Assembly (NCBI RefSeq): GCF_028606985.1
Contig: NZ_CP117416.1
Location: forward strand, 2,704,001 to 2,768,000
DNA from: Paenibacillus kyungheensis
GTDB lineage: Bacteria > Bacillota > Bacilli > Paenibacillales > Paenibacillaceae
Direction of reading: 5' to 3'
DNA: 64,000 nt
The notes under the pieces were generated by a model that was given only the letters and a program-made list of their open reading frames with translations, had not been told where the DNA came from and did no database searches. The position numbers and the translations under genes were made by a program. Positions 7,659 through 15,323 of this stretch are shown here, piece after piece (the first letter of the stretch is position 1; each line of letters starts with the position of its first letter).

Positions 7659-9665
7659 TTAACCTGTCGTTAGACCATACATTTTGCAAGCTTCTTCCAA
7701 TCCACCGACAAAATACGTTTCTGAAGTGGTAAATGCCCATTCCCCATCGATTTTGCGGAATTGACCTAATACTAACGTATCGCACACCGTACTCGGCATA
7801 TATTCGAAAGTATGATACAAATTCAATTCATTATCTATTGTTAATTCGACTTTTTGCTTGTACGCATCCAGTGAACCTACAATAACAATCTTCTCGCAAT
7901 AAGCCGGCAAGCTGGATAGATCAATATACATCATTTTTTCCCATGCTGTATCATTAATTAGTCGTATACACCCACTGGGATGATCGGTCTGATTATAGAA
8001 AATAAGATCTTCATCACTTTCACATTGGTCAGATCCATTGACTAGAAAAGCAGAGATATCAATATCGATTTCATCTTCTGCATCTTTTTTGGAAAGTTTG
8101 AGCTTGAGCTCATTTTCATCAGAGACACCGATACGTGAGCGTAGGCGATCTTCCACTTTGGCTAACTGCATTTTGTCCCATATTTCTACATCTAACTGTT
8201 CTGCTAATTGCAGAGCAGCACGACTAAAGTAGTTGGTGGCTACCACCATATATTTATCACAATTGTACATACGTGCACCTGCATAGACTTCTTGCACCGC
8301 TTTGATCGGTACGACATTGCTAAAGCATTTTAACTGTACAGCTTTGCGTACTCCACCTTTGATAGCGATTAGGTCTACACCATAATCCGGTGCATACGGA
8401 TCGCTGGTAGGCACTTCTACTTCATAACCCAATTTGGTAAACAAATCCTGCATATGATACTCAAACGTTTTCCCATTTAGAGCGATATCTTCTAAGACTT
8501 CAGATGTAAAATTATACGTATCTGTTAGATCAGGGATTCCATAGTTTGCACCGATTTTTTCCATGCCTGCATTATAACCATTCCCAATCGCATTAAAGCG
8601 CCATTCTTGCTTGTAATAATACAATGCTCCTAATTCCAGCGCAGTATTCGATGCACACGTCTCCATATCGATCTGAAAACGAATCAATTCACGATTATCA
8701 TAAGTTAGCACCCGAATATACAATTGTTCAGGCGTGCCATCAGGCATAACTAGCGTAAATAGAATCTTATCTTGCCCTGCTTGTTCTATCGCGGATAGAT
8801 TAACCGTATATTGCTCCATATCCTCTGTCGGTAGTTCTCGACCATCTACATGCGTCATACCGATCGTTGATTTGTTACCGAAAAAAGCGATATTTTCCGC
8901 ATCCGCTAATTGGTTATTAGTCAGCAACATTGCAGCGCTTAGACATTCCCCTTCTACCGTTTTCCAACCTATGCCTACTTTTAGATTGGTTTGTTCTACT
9001 TTAGACTTGGAGCCTTTGATCACATGTTGCGAATCCGCCGTATTTTCAATCTGGCTAATTCGTACTCGTCCATGCATCGGTAGATCAGTTTTGTTCACAT
9101 ACTGAGCAAATTTATTCAGTAATTTGCGATACAATACAGATGTGGCTAGACTGGATATTTTGGGAATATGGGTCAGTATAATATTTTTAGGTGGCTTAGT
9201 AGCACAGCGTAACGGCGATCCTTTGATCGAGACAAAATTCCAGAACATATGCGGGGCATTCATCGACTGAATCACTCGTGTATAAGGTGTAACTTCTTCG
9301 TCTGTGAACCAGATAATATGAGTTAATTCGCTGGTATGAAATAGTTCTGCAAATAAATCTATTTTTTCTCCGCGTAATGCGTCTTTGCCATAAATCTGTG
9401 TTTTCATATATTGGGAAGCGGTATGCTCTGTAAAATCAGGCAATTGATAAAAAGATCCTTCGATCTGTGCCACGACTTGAATCTCACCAAACATCGATAA
9501 TGGAGAAAGCTTGGTCAATACGGATTGCATATTATTACGTTTCATATATCGTTGTAAGCCGTCGGCTGTATTGATAATAAATATGTACCTCATTTTGGAA
9601 CCATCGACATCCTGGCGGTTAAGGTAAGACTGATATGATGCTCTATAGTTAGTCGTCGAACTCAT
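7659..9665 (-). CDS. vWA-like / TerD / Mrr-type nuclease / TerD fusion protein
   Basis: A 668-residue multidomain protein. Residues about 26-150 resemble a degenerate TerF-type von Willebrand A domain (IIWFTDEE, then MFWNFVSIKG, matching the usual FITDGE and FWQFVGIG), but lack a clear DxSxS metal site. Residues about 225-377 are a TerD domain (LKVGIGW near 230 to GNGYNAGMEKIGANYGI), without the acidic DLDAS calcium motif. Residues about 398-500 are an Mrr-type PD-(D/E)xK endonuclease: FEYHMQDLF (E402), YGVDLIA (D431) and VQLKC (Q444, K446), so the catalytic set is intact. Residues about 535-666 are a second TerD domain with acidic DIDISAF, SDEDLIFYN and a GEWAF...FVGGLEEACKMYG ending. The ribosome site AAAGGAG precedes ATG 9665. 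TerD proteins act in chemical-stress and phage-related responses; joining two of them to a DNA nuclease suggests a stress-triggered DNA-targeting defence. Function is inference; the domains are strong. Confidence 0.8.
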   Translation of the reverse strand: MSSTTNYRASYQSYLNRQDVDGSKMRYIFIINTADGLQRYMKRNNMQSVLTKLSPLSMFGEIQVVAQIEGSFYQLPDFTEHTASQYMKTQIYGKDALRGEKIDLFAELFHTSELTHIIWFTDEEVTPYTRVIQSMNAPHMFWNFVSIKGSPLRCATKPPKNIILTHIPKISSLATSVLYRKLLNKFAQYVNKTDLPMHGRVRISQIENTADSQHVIKGSKSKVEQTNLKVGIGWKTVEGECLSAAMLLTNNQLADAENIAFFGNKSTIGMTHVDGRELPTEDMEQYTVNLSAIEQAGQDKILFTLVMPDGTPEQLYIRVLTYDNRELIRFQIDMETCASNTALELGALYYYKQEWRFNAIGNGYNAGMEKIGANYGIPDLTDTYNFTSEVLEDIALNGKTFEYHMQDLFTKLGYEVEVPTSDPYAPDYGVDLIAIKGGVRKAVQLKCFSNVVPIKAVQEVYAGARMYNCDKYMVVATNYFSRAALQLAEQLDVEIWDKMQLAKVEDRLRSRIGVSDENELKLKLSKKDAEDEIDIDISAFLVNGSDQCESDEDLIFYNQTDHPSGCIRLINDTAWEKMMYIDLSSLPAYCEKIVIVGSLDAYKQKVELTIDNELNLYHTFEYMPSTVCDTLVLGQFRKIDGEWAFTTSETYFVGGLEEACKMYGLTTG

Positions 9666-9857
9666 GTAAAAACTCCTTTAGTGAAAAAGATAGAAAAAAA
9701 GATAGAAACGATATTTAGGTGATCTAATAATCATTTATATTATTCTAACTTTACCTCTTTTTTCCTAAGAAGGAAATGAAATATTTTATGGTGATTAGTA
9801 CATCATACTTTGGGTCTAATATAATGAGGAGAGCGATATCGTGGAAGGAGAAAAAGA

Positions 9858-10421
9858 ATGACATCATTAAAATGGGTTACTACATCAATCTGGGATGAAT
9901 CATTATGGCAAAAGATTCAACCCATTTATGAAGAAGCATTTCCACATGGAGCGAAGCCTAAACGGATTTTGCGGATCATGCTTGAACAGAAAAATTCATT
10001 TATTCATGCCTTATTTGATCAAGAACAGGTTATCGCTATGGCTATTACCGGTCTGGTGGGTTCTGCTGCTGAATCTATATTAATTATTGATTATATGGCT
10101 GTGCATCAAGATTGGCGAGATCAAGGAATAGGTCTATCTTTTTTGGAGCAAATCAAACAGTGGGCTATTGATGAACATGGCATCGCTGCTATTGTAATCG
10201 AGGTAGAAGCAGAAGATACTCCGCTCAATCGAAGTCGATTATTATTTTGGGAAAAGTGCGGGTTTATAGCAACTTCTTATGTACATCAATATATCTGGGT
10301 TCCAGAACCTTATCGTGCAATGGTATTGCCGTTACAGACTGATTTTGCTGTAACCGATCAAGGCGAATCGTTGTTTCGTTATATTACTTCTTTCCATGAA
10401 AAAGCCTACCGTAAAAGGTAG
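9858..10421 (+). CDS. GNAT family N-acetyltransferase
   Basis: A 187-residue acetyl-CoA-dependent transferase. The core GNAT fold spans about residues 30-140: IDYMAVHQDWRDQGIGLSFLEQI is the conserved motif A (RxxGxG-type CoA loop, here RDQGIG), followed by IVIEVEAEDTPLNRSRLLFWEKCGF, the motif B region with the FWEKCGF ending. AAGGAG precedes ATG 9858. It is divergent from the TerD-nuclease gene with a 192-base shared upstream region containing a TATAAT (9820-9825) but no convincing -35. The acceptor substrate cannot be deduced. The stop codon lies within its terminator. Confidence 0.82.
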   Translation: MTSLKWVTTSIWDESLWQKIQPIYEEAFPHGAKPKRILRIMLEQKNSFIHALFDQEQVIAMAITGLVGSAAESILIIDYMAVHQDWRDQGIGLSFLEQIKQWAIDEHGIAAIVIEVEAEDTPLNRSRLLFWEKCGFIATSYVHQYIWVPEPYRAMVLPLQTDFAVTDQGESLFRYITSFHEKAYRKR

Positions 10422-10426
10422 GCTTT
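10401..10426 (+). terminator. Terminator overlapping the GNAT stop codon
   Basis: A perfect 10-bp stem (AAAGCCTACC 10401-10410 with 10417-10426) and a 6-base loop; the stop TAG (10419-10421) is inside the 3' arm. The T tract is short. Confidence 0.65.
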
Positions 10427-10534
10427 ATTGGTTATCTATCAAGTTATAGAATGGGATGACACTACATATTTAGTCAATATCGTTGTTGTACTTTAACGTA
10501 GTAGATAGTATACGCATGTCTATTGTTTATACCT

Positions 10535-11038
10535 TTATAGCGCAGGAGCTGTGAAAGAACGTCCGGCAAACTCTGTATCCATCATATAAAAAGCATTACT
10601 ATCTTGCTCAATACGACGTAACTTTTGAATCAGATTATCAAATAAAGACTCTTCTTCAACTTGTTCGTCGATAAACCATTTTAAGAAATAGATCGTTGCA
10701 TGCTCACGCTCATTAAGCGCCAGATCTGCAAGATGATAGAATTTTTCTGTATTTCTTTTCTCATGTGCATATCCATGTTCAAAAACATCAAGCATAGATG
10801 TATATTCATTTGTAGGTTCTGGCATAGCTGTCAGTGTAGCACGATAACCACGATCATTTAGAAATTTGTAGATTTTCATCGCATGAAAACGTTCCTCTTC
10901 TGCTTGTACAATAAAGAAATTTGCAAATCCATCTAGACTTTCTCCTGAGCAGTATGCCGCCATCGCCATATACGTATGTGCAGAGTAAAATTCAAAATTC
11001 ATTTGTTCATTTAGTGCATGTACTAATTCAGTAGCCAT
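10535..11038 (-). CDS. ftnA: Non-heme bacterial ferritin
   Basis: A 167-residue ferritin, the usual family length, forming a four-helix bundle that assembles into an iron-storage shell in the cytoplasm. Diiron (ferroxidase) ligands are visible: E17 in NFEFYSAHTY, EEERFH (about 47-53) and the glutamate-glutamine region NEREHA and DEQVEEE. It oxidises Fe(II) and stores ferric mineral, protecting against Fenton chemistry. It is monocistronic; upstream lies a candidate extended -10 promoter overlapped by a PerR/Fur-like sequence. Family assignment is secure. Confidence 0.92.
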   Translation of the reverse strand: MATELVHALNEQMNFEFYSAHTYMAMAAYCSGESLDGFANFFIVQAEEERFHAMKIYKFLNDRGYRATLTAMPEPTNEYTSMLDVFEHGYAHEKRNTEKFYHLADLALNEREHATIYFLKWFIDEQVEEESLFDNLIQKLRRIEQDSNAFYMMDTEFAGRSFTAPAL

Positions 11039-11066
11039 GATTCGAACACCTCAACCTCTATGTAAT

Positions 11067-11081
11067 ATAGATTGATTATAA
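11067..11081 (-). promoter_or_regulatory. Ferritin promoter -10 with PerR/Fur-like box
   Basis: On the minus strand TTATAATCAATCTAT matches 11 of 14 fixed positions of the PerR box TTATAATNATTATAA and contains an extended -10 (TGTTATAAT). Regulation by PerR or Fur is plausible for a ferritin gene but unproven. Confidence 0.35.
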
Positions 11082-11192
11082 CACACAATTGACGCACTAA
11101 TTTTGAATATCCAGTGACACCAAATTGTGACGAAATTGGGTGTGGTAGAAATTCTTATCATAAGCCCTTATATGATCTACAGCAAACTAACT

Positions 11193-11236
11193 AAAAAAAC
11201 AGGATCATTTGCACCAAAGTATGCAGATGATCCTGT
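11193..11236 (-). terminator. Intrinsic terminator of the coiled-coil protein gene
   Basis: A 15-bp stem with one G-U pair (11199-11213 with 11222-11236) followed on the minus strand by a run of seven T residues. Confidence 0.85.
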
Positions 11237-11261
11237 CTGTATGTGTTATGCCTTGCAATAA

Positions 11262-11615
11262 TTAACGATTAGACGATTGAAGCAATCTTGGGTTTTCTAC
11301 CGTATTCTCAGAATACGTCGATGGAGCACTTTCCAAAGCCGGCTCTTCTTTTATCGAAAAAAGGGCTTTTACTTCATTCAGACATAGCTTGAATGAGTTA
11401 CCGATTTCTTTGGTATTTTGCCCTGCACCTTTAATCGTAGCCATAGCTACTTTCAAATCGGCTGACTTCTGCCCTGCTTGTTCTTTAATCCGATCGACAT
11501 TTTTCTTTACGCCATCCACATCTTTTTTGACATCATCTAATGTCAATTTAATCTGATCTGCTGTGCTTTTGCACTTATCGATACTTTTTTTGATATCTTT
11601 AATCGGGTTACCCAT
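11262..11615 (-). CDS. Hypothetical small coiled-coil protein
   Basis: A 117-residue protein I do not recognise. Start: ATG 11615 has an ideal AAGGAGG 7 to 8 bases upstream; an in-frame ATG 36 bases earlier lacks a good site. Residues about 4-60 follow heptad-like spacing with repeated K-x-x-VD/VKKNVDRIK patterns, so a long amphipathic helix or coiled coil is likely. The middle carries a small-residue stretch and one cysteine (FKLCLNEVKALF); the tail is Ser/Glu/Asn-rich and disordered. The only other cysteine is in DKCKSTADQ. No signal or membrane helix. It lies 62 bases upstream of nothing else on its strand and downstream of poxB without a clear terminator between, so co-transcription with poxB is possible. 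Confidence 0.65.
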   Translation of the reverse strand: MGNPIKDIKKSIDKCKSTADQIKLTLDDVKKDVDGVKKNVDRIKEQAGQKSADLKVAMATIKGAGQNTKEIGNSFKLCLNEVKALFSIKEEPALESAPSTYSENTVENPRLLQSSNR

Positions 11616-11677
11616 AGGAACGCCTCCTTGTGTCTTTCTTAATGTTCTCATACTCTCTATTACCCAAAATGACCAAC

Positions 11678-13405
11678 TTAACGTAAAAGATTACTTTTTG
11701 CTAAATCAATAATCTCATCGCCACGTCCATTTAAGATAGCTTTCATGCTCCATACTGTAAATCCTTCTGCTTGTTTGAGGGTGATTTTCGGTGGCATGGA
11801 TAGTTCTTGACGGTTAATAACCACATCAAGCAATACAGGCCCATCATGAGAGAGCATGCGTTCAATAGCAGAAGGCAAATCAGCCGGATCTTCTACTCGA
11901 ATTCCCATAATGCCCAGTGCATTAGCTACAGCAGCAAAGTCAGGATTAACCAGCGAAGTACCAGTTTCAAGGAATCCAGCGGCTTTCATTTCCAATTCAA
12001 CGAATCCTAGTGCTCCATTGTTAAATACAACCGTTTTGATCGGCAATTGGTGTTGTTTTAACGTTAATAGATCGCCCATTAGCATTGATAGTCCACCATC
12101 ACCGGATAAAGAGATCACCTGACGCTCTGGAGCGGTTGCTTGTGCTCCAATCGCTTGTGGAAGAGCATTAGCCATCGTTCCATGATTAAATGAGCCTAGA
12201 AGACGACGTTGACCGTTCATTTGCAAATAACGAGCTGCCCATACAGTCGGTGTCCCTACATCTGCTGTAAAGATCGCGTCTGCTGTAGCTGCATCGCTTA
12301 ACAATTTCATTAAATATTGTGGATGAATCGGAGTATGCCCTGGTTTGCCGACAGCCAGTTCATCTAACCCTTCGCGTACTTTAGTGTAACGATCTACACA
12401 TTTCTGCAAATGATTCGAATCATGTTCTGTTGTAAGTAAAGGTAATAGTTGTTCTATGGTATGTTTGACATCTCCACATAATCCGTAGTTCACATTGGTG
12501 CGTCTTCCGATATGAGAAGGATCGATATCTACTTGCAAAATAATCGCTTTTTCAGGGTAAAATTGACGATACGGGAAATCGGTACCTAGCATGAGCAGTA
12601 CATCACAGTCCATCATCGTATGATAACCGGATGAATACCCGATCAATCCCGATAAACCTGCAAAATAAGGATTATTATACTCTAAATGTTCTTTTCCTCT
12701 AAGTGCTGTGACCATTGGAGATTGAAGACGCTCTGCTAATTGCATCACTTCTGCATGAGCTCCTTTGCAACCTGCACCACATAAAAGACTGATTTTTTTA
12801 CCTTCGTTTAAGTAAGTAGCCAGCTTTTGCAATTCATCTGCTGAAGGATGAACGACCGGACGAGTAACATGAGCCGGAATGTCGGATACCGGGTGTTTTC
12901 CCGATTCTAGAGCAGCAATATCTCCTGGTAAAATAATAACAGATACTGTCGATTGAGCAATCGCTGTCTGAATTGCCATATTGATCGTACGTGGCATTTG
13001 CTTCTCTGTCATAATCGTTTCGCAAAAAGAACTACATTCTTGAAAGATCTGTTCAGGATGAGTCGCTTGAAAATAGCTACTCCCAATCTCATCGCTTGGA
13101 ATATGAGCAGCAATCGCTAATACAGGCACACGATTACGATAACAATCATACAGTCCATTAATCAAATGCAGATTTCCCGGTCCACTACTTCCTGCACATA
13201 CAGCAATACTGCCTTCTAATTCTGCTTCTGCACCTGCGGCAAATGCAGCCACTTCTTCATGACGAACATGTATCCATTCTATTTTGCCAGATCGACGTAC
13301 AGAGTCCATAACTGCATTCAATGAATCCCCTACAATTCCGTAAATGCGTTTAACACCTGAGTTAATTAATGTTTCTACAACGGAATCTGCAATATTTTTT
13401 TTCAT
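11678..13405 (-). CDS. poxB: Thiamine-diphosphate enzyme of the pyruvate oxidase / PoxB family
   Basis: A 575-residue ThDP- and FAD-dependent enzyme of the pyruvate oxidase/pyruvate:quinone dehydrogenase group (B. subtilis YdaP is of this kind). It would decarboxylate pyruvate to acetate and CO2, passing electrons to quinone or oxygen at the membrane. The N-terminal Pyr domain carries the catalytic glutamate in HVRHEEVAAFAAGAEA (about residue 50). The central FAD-binding domain follows at about 190-340. The C-terminal PP domain has the ThDP motif SGDGGLSMLMGD to VFNNGALG (about 435-470). AGAAGGTGACT precedes ATG 13405. The gene is often under general-stress or stationary control in Bacillales, which the sequence here does not show. 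Distinction from pyruvate oxidase (phosphorylating) is not possible by eye. Confidence 0.85.
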   Translation of the reverse strand: MKKNIADSVVETLINSGVKRIYGIVGDSLNAVMDSVRRSGKIEWIHVRHEEVAAFAAGAEAELEGSIAVCAGSSGPGNLHLINGLYDCYRNRVPVLAIAAHIPSDEIGSSYFQATHPEQIFQECSSFCETIMTEKQMPRTINMAIQTAIAQSTVSVIILPGDIAALESGKHPVSDIPAHVTRPVVHPSADELQKLATYLNEGKKISLLCGAGCKGAHAEVMQLAERLQSPMVTALRGKEHLEYNNPYFAGLSGLIGYSSGYHTMMDCDVLLMLGTDFPYRQFYPEKAIILQVDIDPSHIGRRTNVNYGLCGDVKHTIEQLLPLLTTEHDSNHLQKCVDRYTKVREGLDELAVGKPGHTPIHPQYLMKLLSDAATADAIFTADVGTPTVWAARYLQMNGQRRLLGSFNHGTMANALPQAIGAQATAPERQVISLSGDGGLSMLMGDLLTLKQHQLPIKTVVFNNGALGFVELEMKAAGFLETGTSLVNPDFAAVANALGIMGIRVEDPADLPSAIERMLSHDGPVLLDVVINRQELSMPPKITLKQAEGFTVWSMKAILNGRGDEIIDLAKSNLLR

Positions 13406-13513
13406 ACACAGTCACCTTCTCTTTTCCTATAGTCTATGTTTTATTTGTTCTTTCGACATAATTCATTCTTTACCCGCAGATAAGGTATTCTCAAACAATA
13501 TGTAAATATATAC

Positions 13514-13545
13514 AAAAACCCTCTACCAGATAAATAGGTAAAGGG
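13514..13545 (-). terminator. Terminator downstream of the YebC-family gene
   Basis: A 9-bp stem with one G-U pair (13519-13527 with 13537-13545), followed on the minus strand by five T residues. Confidence 0.7.
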
Positions 13546-13640
13546 CTCTTATTGATAAAAAATATATGCTACGATATCCGATAATTATAGATCGAAATAT
13601 TACATAGCCTTTTGTCATCCAAAAGGATAGTTATCAAATC

Positions 13641-14363
13641 TTAATCTTCGAACTCTACGTTGTGATAGACCTGTTGTACATCTTCTAAATCTTCAAGTGC
13701 ATCAATCAATTTCTCAAATTGTGCATATGTCGCTTCATCAGGAAGAGTCAGGTAGTTTTGTGGTAACATCGTCAATTCAGCAACCGTAAATTCAGTTACA
13801 CCTGCTTCTTTGAACGCTTCTTGTACCGCATGGAATTGATCAGGTTCTGCATAAACGATTACCGCTTCATCTTCTTCAAGAATATCGCGTGCGTCTACAT
13901 CAGCTTCCATCAGAATTTCCAATACTTCATCAGCCGTTTTACCAGTGATTCCGATAACAGCTGTAGAATCGAACATGTAAGCTACAGAACCAGCTACACC
14001 CATGTTACCGCCATTTTTGTTAAAAGCAGAACGAACTTCTGGTGCAGTACGGTTTACGTTATTCGTTAACGCATCTACGATAATCATCGAACCGTTTGGA
14101 CCAAAGCCTTCATAACGAAGTTCAGCATATTGCTCATCTCCACTACCTTTTGCTTTTTCAAGTGCACGATCAATAATCGCTTTAGGTACGTTATATGTTT
14201 TTGCGCGTTCTACAACGACTTTCAAAGCACGGTTAGATTCCGGATCTGGATCGCCTTTTTTCGCAGCTACATAAATTTCAACTCCAAATTTAGCGTATAC
14301 ACGACTTGTGTTAGCATCTTTTGAAGCTTTTTTCTCTTTAATATTATTCCATTTACGGCCCAT
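13641..14363 (-). CDS. YebC/PmpR family protein (YeeI/YeeN-type)
   Basis: A 240-residue cytoplasmic protein of the YebC family, long called transcriptional regulators; some members have been shown to act on the ribosome at difficult proline stretches. The start [20 protein letters not shown], the central [21 protein letters not shown] and [14 protein letters not shown] segments and the C-terminal MLPQNYLTL are hallmarks. The opening (MGRKWNNI rather than MAGHSKWxNI) places it in the YeeI/YeeN subgroup, often the second YebC copy in Bacillales. Length is standard. It is a single gene with its own terminator. Whether it binds DNA or ribosomes here cannot be told. Confidence 0.9.
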   Translation of the reverse strand: MGRKWNNIKEKKASKDANTSRVYAKFGVEIYVAAKKGDPDPESNRALKVVVERAKTYNVPKAIIDRALEKAKGSGDEQYAELRYEGFGPNGSMIIVDALTNNVNRTAPEVRSAFNKNGGNMGVAGSVAYMFDSTAVIGITGKTADEVLEILMEADVDARDILEEDEAVIVYAEPDQFHAVQEAFKEAGVTEFTVAELTMLPQNYLTLPDEATYAQFEKLIDALEDLEDVQQVYHNVEFED

Positions 14364-14802
14364 AGTTATCCCGCTCTCTTTCTAATATTAAATCTATATA
14401 ATCAGTCAGTGTCTAATTATACTCGTAAAAAGATGCGTGAACAAGTTCATTCCTGCTGTTTTTGTTCATTTTGGTTCATAATAACGTATACGATGAAGCA
14501 ATTGCTTGATGACAATAGCACTCTTTACCCATATCTATTTGCCTTACAGAAGGAATGTTTTATCATGGTAATTTGATAAATGTGATAATCGACATAGGTT
14601 ATTCTATTCTTCTGGATCCTATACAAATGCAAACTAGATCGCACACAAAATGCAAAAAAGCACCACAATATAGATAGTGATATCTATACTGTAGTGCCTG
14701 CTTAGATGACATGTATTTACGTTGCTTTTATAAGCATATGAATAGAATCGCGTATGACTATGCAAAACGATCTTTATGTACCTACTTTAAATCAAGCATC
14801 AT
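14364..14802. other. Intergenic region, mostly featureless
   Basis: A 439-base stretch between the YebC-family gene and a small membrane protein gene. Apart from the terminator at 14654-14697 I see no convincing gene, RNA or repeat. Confidence 0.5.
14654..14697 (-). terminator. Terminator after the small three-helix membrane protein gene
   Basis: A long stem with mismatches (14660-14676 with 14681-14697), followed on the minus strand by six T residues. It lies about 105 bases past the stop. Confidence 0.7.
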
Positions 14803-15147
14803 TTACAACGATCCACCTGTTTTGAACTTGCGAATATTGACGATAATATTATAGATGGTGCCTACAATATACACAGCAAGTAATACATAAGCGATCAGAT
14901 TGGATCCAGAAGACTTAACATAGATCAGTAGATAAAGAGCAACAAAAAGAAATTCAGTATTGATAAATACAAACAACAGCTTTTTAGCGATTTCTTCCGG
15001 TGTGAAAGCAAGAATAGCATTATTTTCGACAGCAGTCTCACTTTGCGTATGCTTTTTACTCAAGCTCATCCAGCGTAATCCAGTGATGATAATTCCTACA
15101 GCAATCAAACCAATCACTATCAATAAAGCAATCTCCAGCTTGTTCAT
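14803..15147 (-). CDS. Small membrane protein of unknown function, three hydrophobic helices
   Basis: A 114-residue protein, not recognised. The start is ATG 15147, with AAAGGAG 6 to 7 bases upstream; the earlier in-frame ATG (15198) lacks a ribosome site. Helix 1 (about 3-26, EIALLIVIGLIAVGIIITGL), a polar loop with FTPEEIAKKL, helix 2 (about 55-75, LLFVFINTEFLFVALYLLIY) and helix 3 (about 82-105, YVLLAVYIVGTIYNIIVNI) are evident. The tail RKFKTGG is basic. It forms a single-gene transcript ended by a terminator. Nothing in the neighbourhood indicates function. Confidence 0.7.
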   Translation of the reverse strand: MNKLEIALLIVIGLIAVGIIITGLRWMSLSKKHTQSETAVENNAILAFTPEEIAKKLLFVFINTEFLFVALYLLIYVKSSGSNLIAYVLLAVYIVGTIYNIIVNIRKFKTGGSL

Positions 15148-15267
15148 TTGATTCTCCTTTGAAGTAAATAAAAAGTAGGTGATCTTCTTTTTTTCCAAAT
15201 AATGATAGACTTCGTTTTACATTATACAATAACTTTTATATCAATATATACATTTAAAAATAATCAA

Positions 15268-15297
15268 CAAAAAAAGAGTGCTTTAGAGCACTCTTTT
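15268..15297 (-). terminator. Terminator of the ABC-F gene
   Basis: An 11-bp perfect stem (15272-15282 with 15287-15297), 4-base loop, and a T-rich tract on the minus strand. Confidence 0.85.
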
Positions 15298-15323
15298 GCA
15301 ATCTATACGTACATTTGTTGATC

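Noticed and set aside
7585-7785. 66-codon minus-strand frame over the end of the TerD-nuclease gene
   Set aside because: It overlaps the nuclease-fusion gene in another frame with no ribosome site; only its last part might be the beginning of the possible frameshifted gene reported above.
8734-9105. 123-codon plus-strand frame antisense to the TerD-nuclease gene
   Set aside because: Low-complexity Ser/Ile composition, no ribosome site and lies wholly inside a well-supported gene.
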